64,000 nucleotides of DNA from the NCBI RefSeq assembly GCF_023618015.1, contig NZ_JAJKBJ010000003.1, forward strand, positions 179,583 to 243,582, written 5' to 3'. The stretch comes from Legionella maioricensis (GTDB lineage: Bacteria; Pseudomonadota; Gammaproteobacteria; Legionellales; Legionellaceae). Below, piece after piece: positions 49,581 through 59,046 of this stretch. The translations under genes were made by a program, and so were the position numbers. Within the stretch, counting starts at the first letter, position 1. Each line of letters starts with the position of its first letter. The notes beneath the pieces were generated by a model. The model was given only the letters and a program-made list of their open reading frames with translations, was not told where the DNA came from and did not search any database.

Positions 49581-50021
49581 ATGTTTAACAATAAAATGGA
49601 ACTTGGATTCTCAATCTTCAACCACAATCCGGTACGAAGTACAAGGAACTCTGACGATAGATTAGAAATTAACAACTCATCATTCAACAATCAGCTACGA
49701 AGTACAATAACACGCATCGATTTTTTTTATTGCCAGTCTAAGTCAAATATTAAACGTAAACCTTTCTTTGCGTGGTCTTATCAGGATGACCTGGATCGTT
49801 CAAAAGCTATTCTTGATATTTTAATAAATAGTCCTCCAAAAGATTCAGAGGAATTAAATGATTTTATAGAAAATGAACTATATAAGTTAAAATACGAATG
49901 TGAAGAGAGAGGCTGTCGGGAAACTTCATTATTAAGGCTATTACAAGAGATTCGCATCCAATTGGTAATTATTAATTCTAACGAATTAAAAGAAAATACG
50001 AATATACTTTTCGGGCAATAG
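49581..50021 (+). CDS. Unknown protein in decayed island
   Basis: 146 codons from an ATG with no clear ribosome site; an ATG at 49596 is an alternative. The protein is hydrophilic, Asn/Ser-rich at the N-terminus and helical at the C-terminus (SEELNDFIENELYKLKYECEERG, split by turns). No signal peptide or domain I know. It could be a fragment, as it follows an insertion-sequence relic. Confidence 0.4.
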   Translation: MFNNKMELGFSIFNHNPVRSTRNSDDRLEINNSSFNNQLRSTITRIDFFYCQSKSNIKRKPFFAWSYQDDLDRSKAILDILINSPPKDSEELNDFIENELYKLKYECEERGCRETSLLRLLQEIRIQLVIINSNELKENTNILFGQ

Positions 50022-50124
50022 TCAAAATTTGGGTGTTATTACAGAAACGGGGCAAATGCGAATTTCCAGGAAAGATATGTTAACTATAAGGTGCTCATTG
50101 AGTTAACATATCCATAGCAAAATT

Positions 50125-50622
50125 TTAAAGAGTTGATTTAGGCTCATCAAGGGCTTGGCTATTCACCGAAGGCTCTTTTTCATCGACGTTAAAAAAACCT
50201 GTTCTCTTCAGAAAGCTGGTAGATAAAGGTTCTTTTCTGAAAAGATTCAAAAAATACCCAAATGCATTATTTAGAGGTACTTCGCGATGGCTTTTCATAA
50301 CAGCATCGGTATTGGATGTTCTGTCAAACGAACCCAAAGTTTTTAATATAACATCAGGAACAGGAAGCTGCGATAATCGACCTTGGTTTAATTGTTTTTT
50401 TACGTCTTTATATAAGCTGTTTAAATCAATATCATTTTCTGACACATCCTTTTCATTAACTGCATTAAAAATTGTTTGTAAAACGTAGATTTTTGCATCA
50501 GTGATAAGTGCCGTAGTGCTAGGTCTGTCAGATTTAATTCCACTATTTTGTTGAATTCGTCTTATATGTTGTGAGCACTCAAGTAAAAAAGCGTCTTTTT
50601 CTTCCTGACTTTGTAATTTCAT
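50125..50622 (-). CDS. Unknown protein, possible Dot/Icm substrate
   Basis: 165 residues from an ATG preceded by GAGG at good spacing; an ATG 15 bases earlier is in frame. The protein is soluble and helical (LLECSQHIRRIQQNSG, AKIYVLQTIFNAVNE). Its last 20 residues (EKEPSVNSQALDEPKSTL) are polar with Glu and small residues, like many Legionella effector tails. It is divergent from the Fic gene, with a 200-base shared upstream region containing a GGGC/GCCC hairpin. No known domain. Confidence 0.45.
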   Translation of the reverse strand: MKLQSQEEKDAFLLECSQHIRRIQQNSGIKSDRPSTTALITDAKIYVLQTIFNAVNEKDVSENDIDLNSLYKDVKKQLNQGRLSQLPVPDVILKTLGSFDRTSNTDAVMKSHREVPLNNAFGYFLNLFRKEPLSTSFLKRTGFFNVDEKEPSVNSQALDEPKSTL

Positions 50623-50824
50623 TTGTGTCAGCCTCATAGTATTAAATATGTATTAGTTTACATAAGTGGGCTTTAAATGCCCAATAAGTATTTTATTGTG
50701 GCGATCGAGCATGAAAGATAATTTCATCGCATAATGATTATTATACGATAAAAATAAGTTTGTTTGACCGAAGTGAGCACACCAAGTACAATAAGTTCTA
50801 ATTTACTACCTGTTTGGTTACAAT

Positions 50825-51961
50825 ATGTCAGGGTTATCCATAATAAAGTTACTTGCAGAATATGCTCCATACCAATTACACCGTTTTGCAATGGATTTAA
50901 ATAAACAGGGAACTTATACCGCAGTGCGGTCTTGGGAGAGTACTGAACCAGGGTCATTACAAGGCGTGTTAAATGCTTACGCTTATGTAATACCAATTAT
51001 AATAGAAAAAAAACATATAAATTTTGAAGACATCATAAATATTCACATAGCCTGTGCAAGCAATGTCAGTATGTTAAATACTGTCCCAGGAAAACTTAGA
51101 AATGGCTATAGTGTCGCGTTTGGCATAGTCCCTGAGACATGTAGTGAAGATGGTTTAAAAGAATTGGTTGAAGAACATAAAAAATATCCATATCAAATCC
51201 CTAGTCTTTCAGATATTAAGGGATCTGGTGATCAGGTTATGCATTTAAATCAGTTGTTACGTGGAGTTCACCAAGGATTCTATATTAATAGTTATGATGG
51301 AAAATTAACAGACGACGAAATAGAAGAGTTTTCTGAGTTACACTCTAAGCAAATAGAAACAACTTGTTATATGGAGTTAAAAGAAAAATTTCAAAAAAAT
51401 CTGATAAATGAAATAAAAAGAATACTAGAAAATCTTTATACGGAACTCGAAAGTACTAATTCTGATCAAGAAAAACTTACTGTCATTGTAAAATGGATTC
51501 AACGATTGGAACGACTCCACCCATTTCAAGACTGCAATTGTAGGGTATTTTGTATGGTTCTTTTGAATACACTATTAATGCAATGTGGATTTCCTCCAAC
51601 ATTGATAGATAATCCTAATAAATTTGATGGGTACTCGATTAAAGAACTTGTAAGTGCTGTCCAGATGGGTTTTGAGCAAACAAACTTTTTAATTAAGTAT
51701 GTGCTTAAAGAAAAATCGAATCCCACATTCTTTACTCCTTTTCAGCGTCCTCCTAAGGAGTCTAGCTCCGGGCCTTGCATTGATGATTTGATGGATGATG
51801 AGGACTATTTACCATTAAATAACCACTGGTGTGATATACACCCTATACAGCGTGATGAGTTAACTAATTTTGCTAATAAACTTGTTCTTGTTCTTCAGAG
51901 TGATATTAAAAATAACGAAGAAAATCGCTTAGATGTAAAACAAATAGAAATATATCAATAA
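50825..51961 (+). CDS. Fic-domain protein with unusual HPFQDCNCR motif
   Basis: A 378-residue cytosolic-type protein. The Fic core is recognisable: a helix IINIHIACASN followed by PGKLRNGYSV (the PGxxR turn), then RLERLHPFQDCNCRVF. That motif keeps His232, Phe234, Asp236, Asn238 and Arg240 of HPFx(D/E)GN(G/K)R, but both glycine positions are Cys. Fic enzymes transfer AMP, UMP or phosphocholine to host proteins. Legionella AnkX uses a related motif. The C-terminal 90 residues are acidic and unknown. The ATG follows a weak site. In context, an effector candidate of horizontal origin. Confidence 0.72.
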   Translation: MSGLSIIKLLAEYAPYQLHRFAMDLNKQGTYTAVRSWESTEPGSLQGVLNAYAYVIPIIIEKKHINFEDIINIHIACASNVSMLNTVPGKLRNGYSVAFGIVPETCSEDGLKELVEEHKKYPYQIPSLSDIKGSGDQVMHLNQLLRGVHQGFYINSYDGKLTDDEIEEFSELHSKQIETTCYMELKEKFQKNLINEIKRILENLYTELESTNSDQEKLTVIVKWIQRLERLHPFQDCNCRVFCMVLLNTLLMQCGFPPTLIDNPNKFDGYSIKELVSAVQMGFEQTNFLIKYVLKEKSNPTFFTPFQRPPKESSSGPCIDDLMDDEDYLPLNNHWCDIHPIQRDELTNFANKLVLVLQSDIKNNEENRLDVKQIEIYQ

Positions 51962-52305
51962 TTCGCATTTGCCCCGTGACGTTGTCTAATATTCCGACTC
52001 AATGTCCAATATTCTTTTAATAACGGATCTAAATAAAAAAGCAGATCTAAATAGAGTTATTTGACAAATTATCTTGTCAAACACGCTTAGTGCTTGTCAT
52101 CTCTTATTCTCTATTCAATGCTGTTTCGGGCAAGATGAGATTGTTTTGAGTTGGGGGTTGTGTGCCGCCCTGAAGTATTTGTTCTGCTGTTCTCACTAAT
52201 TCTACATGAAGCTCCTGAAAATTGGCATTAGATTTTCTTACTCTGGTAAAAGTAACACAATCTACATATAGATTTTATTTCAAAATATCTCGGGAAAGAC
52301 GAAAA

Positions 52306-52535
52306 ATGTTTGCAGAGGTATTGGATAAAATAAATGAAAATCCTCAATTGAGTGATAATGATTTTGATTAAATTAGATTAAAGAAAATAAAAGAATTGAA
52401 GAGGAGCCTGGTAACTACTATCCTATGCTAAGTCCCGTCTATCGAGGATTAAAAGACATCGGAAGGACAGATAAATCAAAGTTAGGTACACCTGACATGC
52501 TAGAAGGGCAGCAAAATTCCCTCAAGTTCGGATGA
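52306..52535 (+). pseudogene. Fragments of a degraded unknown gene
   Basis: Two open pieces in different frames: 21 codons from ATG (FAEVLDKINENPQLSDNDFD), then from about 52377 a run ending at TGA 52535 that reads EEEPGNYYPMLSPVYRGLKD and DKSKLGTPDMLEGQQ. Both look like genuine coding sequence but no single frame joins them. I do not recognise the protein. Between the Fic gene and this, 51962-52305 holds nothing else I can support. Confidence 0.35.
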
Positions 52536-52609
52536 CTTGAAAAAATTAAATTAATTCGCTAACTACCGTGTGTAAATGTTTCGGATAAAAGTTGCTCAGA
52601 TAGTAGGAA

Positions 52610-52633
52610 CCGAACCGGGCAATGCCGGTTCGG
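52610..52633 (-). terminator. Hairpin downstream of rpsT
   Basis: CCGAACCGG and CCGGTTCGG form a 9-bp stem with a 6-base loop, 36 bases after the rpsT stop. The T-tract on the minus strand is poor, so termination strength is uncertain. Confidence 0.6.
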
Positions 52634-52668
52634 ATGTTTTCGAACTTAGAGCGACGGAAAACACAGGA

Positions 52669-52935
52669 TTAAGCAGCCATCGCCTTAACTCGAGCGACCA
52701 GACGGCTTTTAATACGAGCAGCTTTATTCTTATGGATTAAGCCTTTACTAGTAGCTTTGTCAATAACAGGTTGTGCTTTAGTATAAGCAGCTTGAGCAGC
52801 TTCTTTATCACCAGCCTCAACTGCTTTAAGCACATTTTTAATATAAGTGCGGAACATGGAACGTGCACTGGCGTTGTGTTGGCGCAGTTTCACGTTTTGA
52901 CGAGCACGTTTGATCGCTGATTTAATATTTGCCAC
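52669..52935 (-). CDS. rpsT: 30S ribosomal protein S20
   Basis: 88 residues, starting [21 protein letters not shown] and ending [13 protein letters not shown], the typical all-helical, Lys/Arg/Ala-rich S20. It binds the 5' domain of 16S rRNA. It is divergent from murJ, an arrangement common in gammaproteobacteria. Confidence 0.98.
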   Translation of the reverse strand: MANIKSAIKRARQNVKLRQHNASARSMFRTYIKNVLKAVEAGDKEAAQAAYTKAQPVIDKATSKGLIHKNKAARIKSRLVARVKAMAA

Positions 52936-52975
52936 TTAAAAATCTCCACTCATTCAGATAGTACAAAAGATGTTG

Positions 52976-53004
52976 ATCATGCACAATGAGTTAGAATTTG
53001 TCAA
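52976..53004 (-). promoter_or_regulatory. Sigma-70 promoter of rpsT
   Basis: On the minus strand a perfect TTGACA (53004-52999), a 17-base spacer and CATGAT (52981-52976) lie about 40 bases before the rpsT start. This leaves a short leader. Confidence 0.7.
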
Positions 53005-53066
53005 TATAGTCCTTGATGTAACTTTGATAATTTCGGTATATCATAGGAGATATTTTCCTTTTTCCA

Positions 53067-54647
53067 ATGAAAGACATGTCAGCGACGGATATTATGGTAC
53101 CAAAACGACAAAGTTTACTGCGTTCGACCACACTCGTGTCAGTAATGACCTTTATTTCGCGTATGGTGGGCTTTGCTCGTGATATGGTCCTTGCTAATTT
53201 TTTTGGTGCTCAAGCAGGAATGGACGCTTTTTTTGTAGCCTTTAGAATTCCCAATTTTATGCGGCGTCTTTTTGCTGAAGGTGCTTTTGCCCAAGCTTTT
53301 GTTCCCGTCTTGGCTGAATATCAAAAAACACGATCTCCAGAAGATGTCAGGACTTTTATTGCCCGGATCGCCGGATATTTAAGCTCCATTCTCACCTTGG
53401 TTACGATAATAGGAATCATCGCCTCGCCAGTGATTATCTTTTTGTTTGCTCCTGGCTTTAGTCAGGACAGCATTCGTGCCGATCTGGCTACGGTAATGCT
53501 CCGAATTACCTTTCCGTTTTTGATGCTTGTCTCCTTAACTGCTATGGCAGGGGCTGTTCTCAATACTTATGGTTATTTTGGAGTGCCTGCTTTTACCCCC
53601 GTATTGCTTAATATCAGTATGATTTTAGCCGCTATTTATTTGTGTCCTAACTTGCCGCAACCCGTCGTCGGTTTGGCCTGGGGCGTTTTAATTGCGGGAG
53701 TGGCTCAATTACTTTTTCAACTCCCTTTTTTATATCAAAAAAATCTGTTGATAAGACCGCGAGTAGTTCGCGATGATCCTGGAGTTAATAAAGTCCTTAA
53801 ATTAATGCTCCCTGCTTTATTTGGCGTCTCGATTGCTCAGCTTAATTTAATGGTCGACAGTATTTTTGCTTCTTTTCTAAAAGTGGGTAGTGTGTCCTGG
53901 TTGTACTATACCGATCGATTGACTGATTTTCCCTTAGGTGTTTTTGGCGTTGCCATTGCCACCGTGATTCTTCCTCATCTTTCTCGAAAACATGCAGAAC
54001 AAAGCGAGGCACAGTATTCCCGGGCCTTGGATTGGGGGTTGCGGTCCATTTTATTGATCGGAGTACCTGCAGGTTTAGGTTTGGCTTTATTTGCTATGCC
54101 TTTAATTGCCAGTTGTTTTGCTTACGGTAAGTTTCATGTCTACGATTTAATGCAAACGCAAAAAAGTCTTATAACGCTGGCCTCTGGGGTTCCGGCCTTT
54201 ATGATGGTAAAAGTTTTGGCTTCTGGCTTCTATGCTCGCCAGGATATCAGCACCCCGGTCAAAGTAGGTGCTGTTTCCATGATAGTAAATACAATATTAT
54301 GTTCTATCTTTATTGGCTTTTTTGCTCACGCAGGATTAACTTTAGCCTCGGCTTTAGCGGGTTACGTGAATTGTGGTCTTTTACTCTTTTTGCTGGTCAA
54401 GCGCGGTGTGTTTAAGCCTTCTCCAGGATGGTTCAAGTACATCATGCAATTATTGATTGCTAATGGGGCTATTGCGGTCTATTTATGGTTCGCGGACGGG
54501 ACAGTAAGCTATTGGTTGAGTTTTCCTCCGGTGACGCGATTGGGCCTATTATTAGCCCATGTTTTTGTAGTCGTGGTAATATATTTATTAGCCCTAGGTC
54601 TTACTGGACTTAGATTCAGTCATTTCCGTGGTCAGATGAAGGAATAA
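53067..54647 (+). CDS. murJ: Lipid II flippase MurJ (MviN)
   Basis: A 526-residue MOP-superfamily transporter with about 14 transmembrane helices. The N-terminal signature is present: RSTTLVSVMTFISRMVGFARD, then NFMRRLFAEGAFAQAFVPVL with the conserved arginines of the central cavity. It moves lipid II across the inner membrane for peptidoglycan synthesis. The ATG used has no strong ribosome site; a second in-frame ATG (MVPKRQ) lies 27 bases later. Confidence 0.96.
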   Translation: MKDMSATDIMVPKRQSLLRSTTLVSVMTFISRMVGFARDMVLANFFGAQAGMDAFFVAFRIPNFMRRLFAEGAFAQAFVPVLAEYQKTRSPEDVRTFIARIAGYLSSILTLVTIIGIIASPVIIFLFAPGFSQDSIRADLATVMLRITFPFLMLVSLTAMAGAVLNTYGYFGVPAFTPVLLNISMILAAIYLCPNLPQPVVGLAWGVLIAGVAQLLFQLPFLYQKNLLIRPRVVRDDPGVNKVLKLMLPALFGVSIAQLNLMVDSIFASFLKVGSVSWLYYTDRLTDFPLGVFGVAIATVILPHLSRKHAEQSEAQYSRALDWGLRSILLIGVPAGLGLALFAMPLIASCFAYGKFHVYDLMQTQKSLITLASGVPAFMMVKVLASGFYARQDISTPVKVGAVSMIVNTILCSIFIGFFAHAGLTLASALAGYVNCGLLLFLLVKRGVFKPSPGWFKYIMQLLIANGAIAVYLWFADGTVSYWLSFPPVTRLGLLLAHVFVVVVIYLLALGLTGLRFSHFRGQMKE

Positions 54648-54652
54648 GAACG

Positions 54653-56020
54653 ATGCAAGCTAATTTATTTTATGAAACTCATAGTGGCAGAGCCATTCCT
54701 CTTTTTTTAATTTCCCAAACCCAATGGGCAGAAGGAGTGGAAACCTTATCATCGGCCGAACGTAATTGCTTTGCCTTGCGCCAATTCAAAGGAAAAATTG
54801 GCGATTATTGTTTGATCAATAATGCGGATGGCGTGGTAGATAAGGCTTATGTAGGTTCCGGTTCAGGCAATCAGGAATTGGCCTTAGCTAATGCCGCTCT
54901 GTTATTACCGCCAGGAAGTTATCAAGTGCAAGATAAGTTAACTCAGGGAGCCGCAGTGACCTGGGGATTAGCACAATATCGTTTTGTCGCTTATAAAAAA
55001 TATGATCTGCAACCACGGCTTTTGGTAGTTAAAGAAGAAGAGTTAGCTGATGTTCTTGCTTTAACCCAATCCATCTATTTAGTGCGCGATTTGATTAACA
55101 CCCCTACGAGCGATATGGGGCCTAAAGAAATGGCGGAGGCGGTTGAGCAACTTGCTAAAACCCATAGGGCTCAATTTAAGCAATGGGTTGGAAATGAGTT
55201 ACTTGACGATAATTTTCCGGCTATTCATGCCGTTGGCCGTGCCTCCGCTTCTGCCCCACGATTACTGTCTTTAACCTGGGGGGATGAGCGCCATCCTCGA
55301 ATTACTTTAGTGGGCAAAGGTGTTTGTTTTGATAGTGGTGGATTAGATATTAAGCCCTCCTCTGGGATGCGCTTGATGAAAAAAGATATGGGGGGCGCAG
55401 CTCATGTAATCGGTCTTGCTCAGTGGATTATGATGCGGCGTTTGCCGGTTCGTTTGCAGGTATTCATTCCGGCAGTTGAAAATTCTATAGGACCTGACGC
55501 GTTTAGACCCGGTGATGTTTTAACCATGCGCAATGGCCTGACGGTAGAAGTAGACAACACCGATGCTGAGGGACGTTTGGTTCTGGCTGATGCTTTAGTG
55601 AAAGCCTGTGAGGAACATCCGGAGTTGATTATTGACTTTGCTACATTAACAGGTGCTGCTCGTGTTGCAGTAGGCACTGAAATAGCCGCCATGTTCTCAA
55701 ATAATGATACACTGGCTGCTGAGTTAACTGAGGTTTCTTCGAAAGCAGGAGATCCTGTTTGGCGGCTTCCTTTATTTGCAGCTTACGAGGACTTATTGAA
55801 CTCAAATATTGCTGATTTGGCAAACTCCAGTACCTCGCCTTATGCCGGTGCGATTATTGCTGGATTGTTTTTGCAACGTTTTGTGGCTCCATCCGTTGCC
55901 TGGGCTCATTTTGATGTTATGGCCTGGAATACAAGCAGTAAGCCAGGTAAACCTGAGGGTGGAGAAGCTATGGGCTTACGCACCGTTACAGAGTATTTGT
56001 TGCGCGTTTATGGTAAATAA
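54653..56020 (+). CDS. M17 leucyl aminopeptidase family protein (short form)
   Basis: A 455-residue cytosolic aminopeptidase with the M17 two-metal site: VGKGVCFDSGGLDIKPSSGM, KKDMGGAAHVIG, and [14 protein letters not shown]. The N-terminal domain differs from that of PepA encoded 3 kb downstream, so the two are separate M17 lineages. It starts five bases after murJ and is followed by a DUF1840 gene, so the three probably share a transcript. Confidence 0.92.
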   Translation: MQANLFYETHSGRAIPLFLISQTQWAEGVETLSSAERNCFALRQFKGKIGDYCLINNADGVVDKAYVGSGSGNQELALANAALLLPPGSYQVQDKLTQGAAVTWGLAQYRFVAYKKYDLQPRLLVVKEEELADVLALTQSIYLVRDLINTPTSDMGPKEMAEAVEQLAKTHRAQFKQWVGNELLDDNFPAIHAVGRASASAPRLLSLTWGDERHPRITLVGKGVCFDSGGLDIKPSSGMRLMKKDMGGAAHVIGLAQWIMMRRLPVRLQVFIPAVENSIGPDAFRPGDVLTMRNGLTVEVDNTDAEGRLVLADALVKACEEHPELIIDFATLTGAARVAVGTEIAAMFSNNDTLAAELTEVSSKAGDPVWRLPLFAAYEDLLNSNIADLANSSTSPYAGAIIAGLFLQRFVAPSVAWAHFDVMAWNTSSKPGKPEGGEAMGLRTVTEYLLRVYGK

Positions 56021-56046
56021 AAAACAATAAATCAGGGAGATTACAA

Positions 56047-56349
56047 TTGATTACATTTAGTTGTGATGCTTATGAAAACATTTCTTATTTTAGTGATGTT
56101 GCCAAAAGTTTACTGTCTTTAATGGGGCATAGCGGCACTGTTCCAGGCGCATTTAAGGCTGAGGAAATTCCTGCTGCCTTATCCAGTCTGCAGCGGGGTC
56201 TGGGACAGGATAAGAATAAAATCAATCCTTCGTCACAAGCCGATGAGGATGAAAATGAACCTCAAATCGGTTTGGCAAAACGAGCAATCCCGCTGATTAA
56301 TATGTTACAGGCCGCTATAAAAAAGGACTGTGATGTGATGTGGTCCTAG
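56047..56349 (+). CDS. DUF1840 family protein
   Basis: 100 residues, starting with ITFSCDAYENISYFSDVAKSL and with the LGQD, acidic linker (QADEDENEPQ), then RAIPLINMLQAAIKKDCDVMW pattern of DUF1840. The family is small, soluble and uncharacterised. The start is a TTG preceded by CAGGGAG. It lies 26 bases after the M17 gene. Confidence 0.8.
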   Translation: MITFSCDAYENISYFSDVAKSLLSLMGHSGTVPGAFKAEEIPAALSSLQRGLGQDKNKINPSSQADEDENEPQIGLAKRAIPLINMLQAAIKKDCDVMWS

Positions 56350-56744
56350 TCAACGAATGGTAGGTGCAATGCTTATCTTCAGGGGCTACGAGGATCAGAA
56401 GTATGCTTTAAAAAAAACTGTAAAAAATTAAATCAATGTGGTATAGTATGTTCCATCAATTGGTCTGTTCAGCAAAAACAGGCTTTTGATTGACGACTTA
56501 TCTTCTCTATAGGGATTAATAGAGAACTGGTAATTTCCTAGTTTTAATCATTAAACGGGTTTGTCGTTGAGATAAAGACCAGATGAATCTGGGGGCGGTA
56601 TTGTTGCAATGATACCACCACCGTCATTGAGCTTTAGTTCAGCGAAAACACCTATGGTTTTTCCCCTGTCTTCTGGTTTTGTCTCTTACTCAATTAACTA
56701 AACGTTTTGGATTTTTCCCATGGATTACGATAGGAGTACGTCCC
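56350..56744. other. Intergenic region upstream of LRR gene
   Basis: 395 bases with no gene I can support. It probably carries the promoter of the leucine-rich-repeat gene: TTGACG at about 56489 is a fair -35, but no matching -10 at the right distance stands out. No repeat or hairpin of note. Confidence 0.4.
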
Positions 56745-58607
56745 ATGCAATATCGATTAGATAATATTGGCAATAAAACCAGTAACGAGATAGACCTAGC
56801 GCTTGCAACCATCCCTCTCAATACAACCATTCTTGATTTGAGCAAGAATTCACTTTACAAGATGGGGATTAAATTAGCTTCAATCATTCGAGCAGTACCA
56901 GAAACGGTTACCTTCCTTAATTTAACTCAAAATCGTCTGGGCACCACTGAATTAAAACAAGTTCTTGAGGCAGTGCCTGCAAGCGTCAACTTTCTTGATT
57001 TGAGCTTGAATTGTCTGGATCAGATGAGCGCTGCCGAATGCGCCCAGGCTTTAGGCAAACTACGTGAAACCATTACTTCTCTGGATTTGAGCTGGAATGC
57101 GTTGGGTAGCAAAACTGGTGCCGAATTGGCACAAATCTTCGCGGCCTTGCCTAAGGGGCTGACGTTCCTTGATTTGAATCTGAATCAGCTTGATAGCAAA
57201 AAGGGCGACGAATTAGCTAAAGCTTTTGCTGCTTTGCCAAGCCTCATTTCTCTTTCTTTAAGTGGAAATCGTCTTGATAACAAAACAGATGAGGAATTAG
57301 TACAAATATTGGAGGCACTGCCCAAGACCATTACTACCCTTGATATGAGTTTAAATCAGTTGAGCAACAAAAGTGGTTATGCATTAGCGCAAGCTTTTAA
57401 GGTGCTGCCTGAACTTACATTTATTAATCTTTGTGAGAATGGACTTAATAAGAAGATGGGTGCTGAATTAATCCAAATCTTCAAAGCACTTCCTAAAACA
57501 CTTACCTCCCTGGATTTAAGCTGGAATGATTTGGGTACCAAGAGTCACGCTGAGTTAGTAGATGCCTTTGCCGCTTTACCTGAAGGACTTACTTCCCTTA
57601 ATTTGAGCAAGAATGACTTTGATAACAAAACAGATGATGAATTAGTACAAATATTGGGGGCACTGCCCAAGACTATTACTACCCTTGATATGAGTTTAAA
57701 TCAGTTGAGCAACAAAAGTGGTGATGTATTAGCGCAAGCTTTTAAGGCTCTGCCTGAACTTACATCTATTAATCTTTGTGAGAATGGACTTAATAAGAAG
57801 ACGGGTGCTGAATTAATCCAAATCTTCAAAGCACTTCCTGCAACGCTTACCTCCTTGGATTTAAGCTGGAATAAGTTGGGTACCAAGAATCACGCTGAAT
57901 TAGTAGAAGCCTTTGCTGCTTTACCTGCAAGACTTACTTCCCTTAATTTGAGCAAGAATGGCTTTGATAAAATGACGAACACTGAATTAGCGCGACTTTT
58001 TAGCGTTTTACCTTTAAGCATACAGACAGTGGTTATTGATGATAATCCTATTTCCCTGAATGCATTTTGGGCAGAGCAATTGGCTAACCAGGTAAGTGCT
58101 CTGGTTTTAGAGAGAACTACTGAAAATATTGACTTTAATGAGCTAAGTTTCGCTGTTGAAATTAATGAAAGTCGCTTGAACGACATTATTACAATCCTTG
58201 AACAACAAAAAAGCCCTGTTGCGGATTTGACCTGCGGTCTTTTGCTTGAAGGACAAATTCCATCCCTGACGGAAGAGCCTGATAGTCCATTGGAATATGA
58301 GCGATACATGGAAAAACGAACTCACGATGCCATCAGTTTTTACACTAAGGTGGCACTGGATTCTGCAATCAAATCCTTAGTTGAGTTTCTTTTATGGGAA
58401 ATAAAGATCACAGGAACATTTCCTTCTGTTCAAAAACGATTAGCGTCTTATGATCTCAACCCTGATTGCATTAGCGATAGCTTGAGGCGATGCAACAAAG
58501 GTCGGGCCGGGGTTCAGGTACCGTTACTGGAGTTTGGGTTATTTAACCCGTCAAGCGCATATCAGAATCAGACAAAGGCGAATAATGAAATGATATTAGG
58601 GTTTTAA
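56745..58607 (+). CDS. Leucine-rich-repeat protein, effector candidate
   Basis: About 620 residues from an ATG with AGGAG nine bases upstream; an earlier in-frame start lacks a site. From residue 10 to about 430 it is built of 28-29 residue ribonuclease-inhibitor-type LRRs (pattern ELxxxFxALPxxLTSLDLSxNxL). Four of these units are duplicated in tandem. The C-terminal 190 residues are helical and unlike LRRs (RLNDIITILEQQKSPVADL, YEKR). No signal peptide. Such LRR proteins are common among Legionella effectors (Leg class), where the repeats bind host proteins. The partner is unknown. Confidence 0.85.
   Translation: MQYRLDNIGNKTSNEIDLALATIPLNTTILDLSKNSLYKMGIKLASIIRAVPETVTFLNLTQNRLGTTELKQVLEAVPASVNFLDLSLNCLDQMSAAECAQALGKLRETITSLDLSWNALGSKTGAELAQIFAALPKGLTFLDLNLNQLDSKKGDELAKAFAALPSLISLSLSGNRLDNKTDEELVQILEALPKTITTLDMSLNQLSNKSGYALAQAFKVLPELTFINLCENGLNKKMGAELIQIFKALPKTLTSLDLSWNDLGTKSHAELVDAFAALPEGLTSLNLSKNDFDNKTDDELVQILGALPKTITTLDMSLNQLSNKSGDVLAQAFKALPELTSINLCENGLNKKTGAELIQIFKALPATLTSLDLSWNKLGTKNHAELVEAFAALPARLTSLNLSKNGFDKMTNTELARLFSVLPLSIQTVVIDDNPISLNAFWAEQLANQVSALVLERTTENIDFNELSFAVEINESRLNDIITILEQQKSPVADLTCGLLLEGQIPSLTEEPDSPLEYERYMEKRTHDAISFYTKVALDSAIKSLVEFLLWEIKITGTFPSVQKRLASYDLNPDCISDSLRRCNKGRAGVQVPLLEFGLFNPSSAYQNQTKANNEMILGF
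57276..57965 (+). repeat. 345-bp tandem duplication inside the LRR gene
   Basis: Copies at 57276-57620 and 57621-57965 are nearly identical and exactly 115 codons each, covering four LRR units. Both begin GATAACAAAACAGATGA. Differences are scattered single bases and a few codons (for example SGYALAQAFKV against SGDVLAQAFKA), so the event is recent. The frame is preserved. Confidence 0.9.
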
Positions 58608-58611
58608 TTTA

Positions 58612-59046
58612 CTACTCAATATTATGAGTATTGAGCTCATAGCCTTTGCCCCTATATTCTTTATAATGAGCCCTGCTCTGCTCTTTCTCTGCTTCCTGGT
58701 TTGATACCAGCTCCATGATTCTTTTGAATTTGGTATGGAAAGAAGGGATCTCCGGAGCAAGGTTTAATAATATGTCGTTAAATCCTCTGGGCTCTTTCCC
58801 AAAACCTATTTGGATAGGGGGAGGTGGCTCAGGACCTTCTCCCAAGAGGTTATGGGGAATAAAGCTGTCGTCTCTAAATGACCATAACAAATCATCTAAA
58901 AGCTCAGCATCCTCTTGGTTCGCGCAATGTACATAGACTCTATGGCCTCTACTATAGGCTTTTTCCAGGAGACGACAAGCGATCAACCAACGTGCATCAG
59001 GCTGGTCGCTTGCTAATAAATAAAAATCAACGCGAATTGGCGACAT
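58612..59046 (-). CDS. holC: DNA polymerase III chi subunit
   Basis: 144 residues with the chi-fold start [37 protein letters not shown] and [15 protein letters not shown], which includes the Trp/Phe residues that contact SSB and psi. It links the clamp loader to SSB. It overlaps the end of pepA by 20 bases; pepA-holC is a frequent pair. Confidence 0.93.
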   Translation of the reverse strand: MSPIRVDFYLLASDQPDARWLIACRLLEKAYSRGHRVYVHCANQEDAELLDDLLWSFRDDSFIPHNLLGEGPEPPPPIQIGFGKEPRGFNDILLNLAPEIPSFHTKFKRIMELVSNQEAEKEQSRAHYKEYRGKGYELNTHNIE

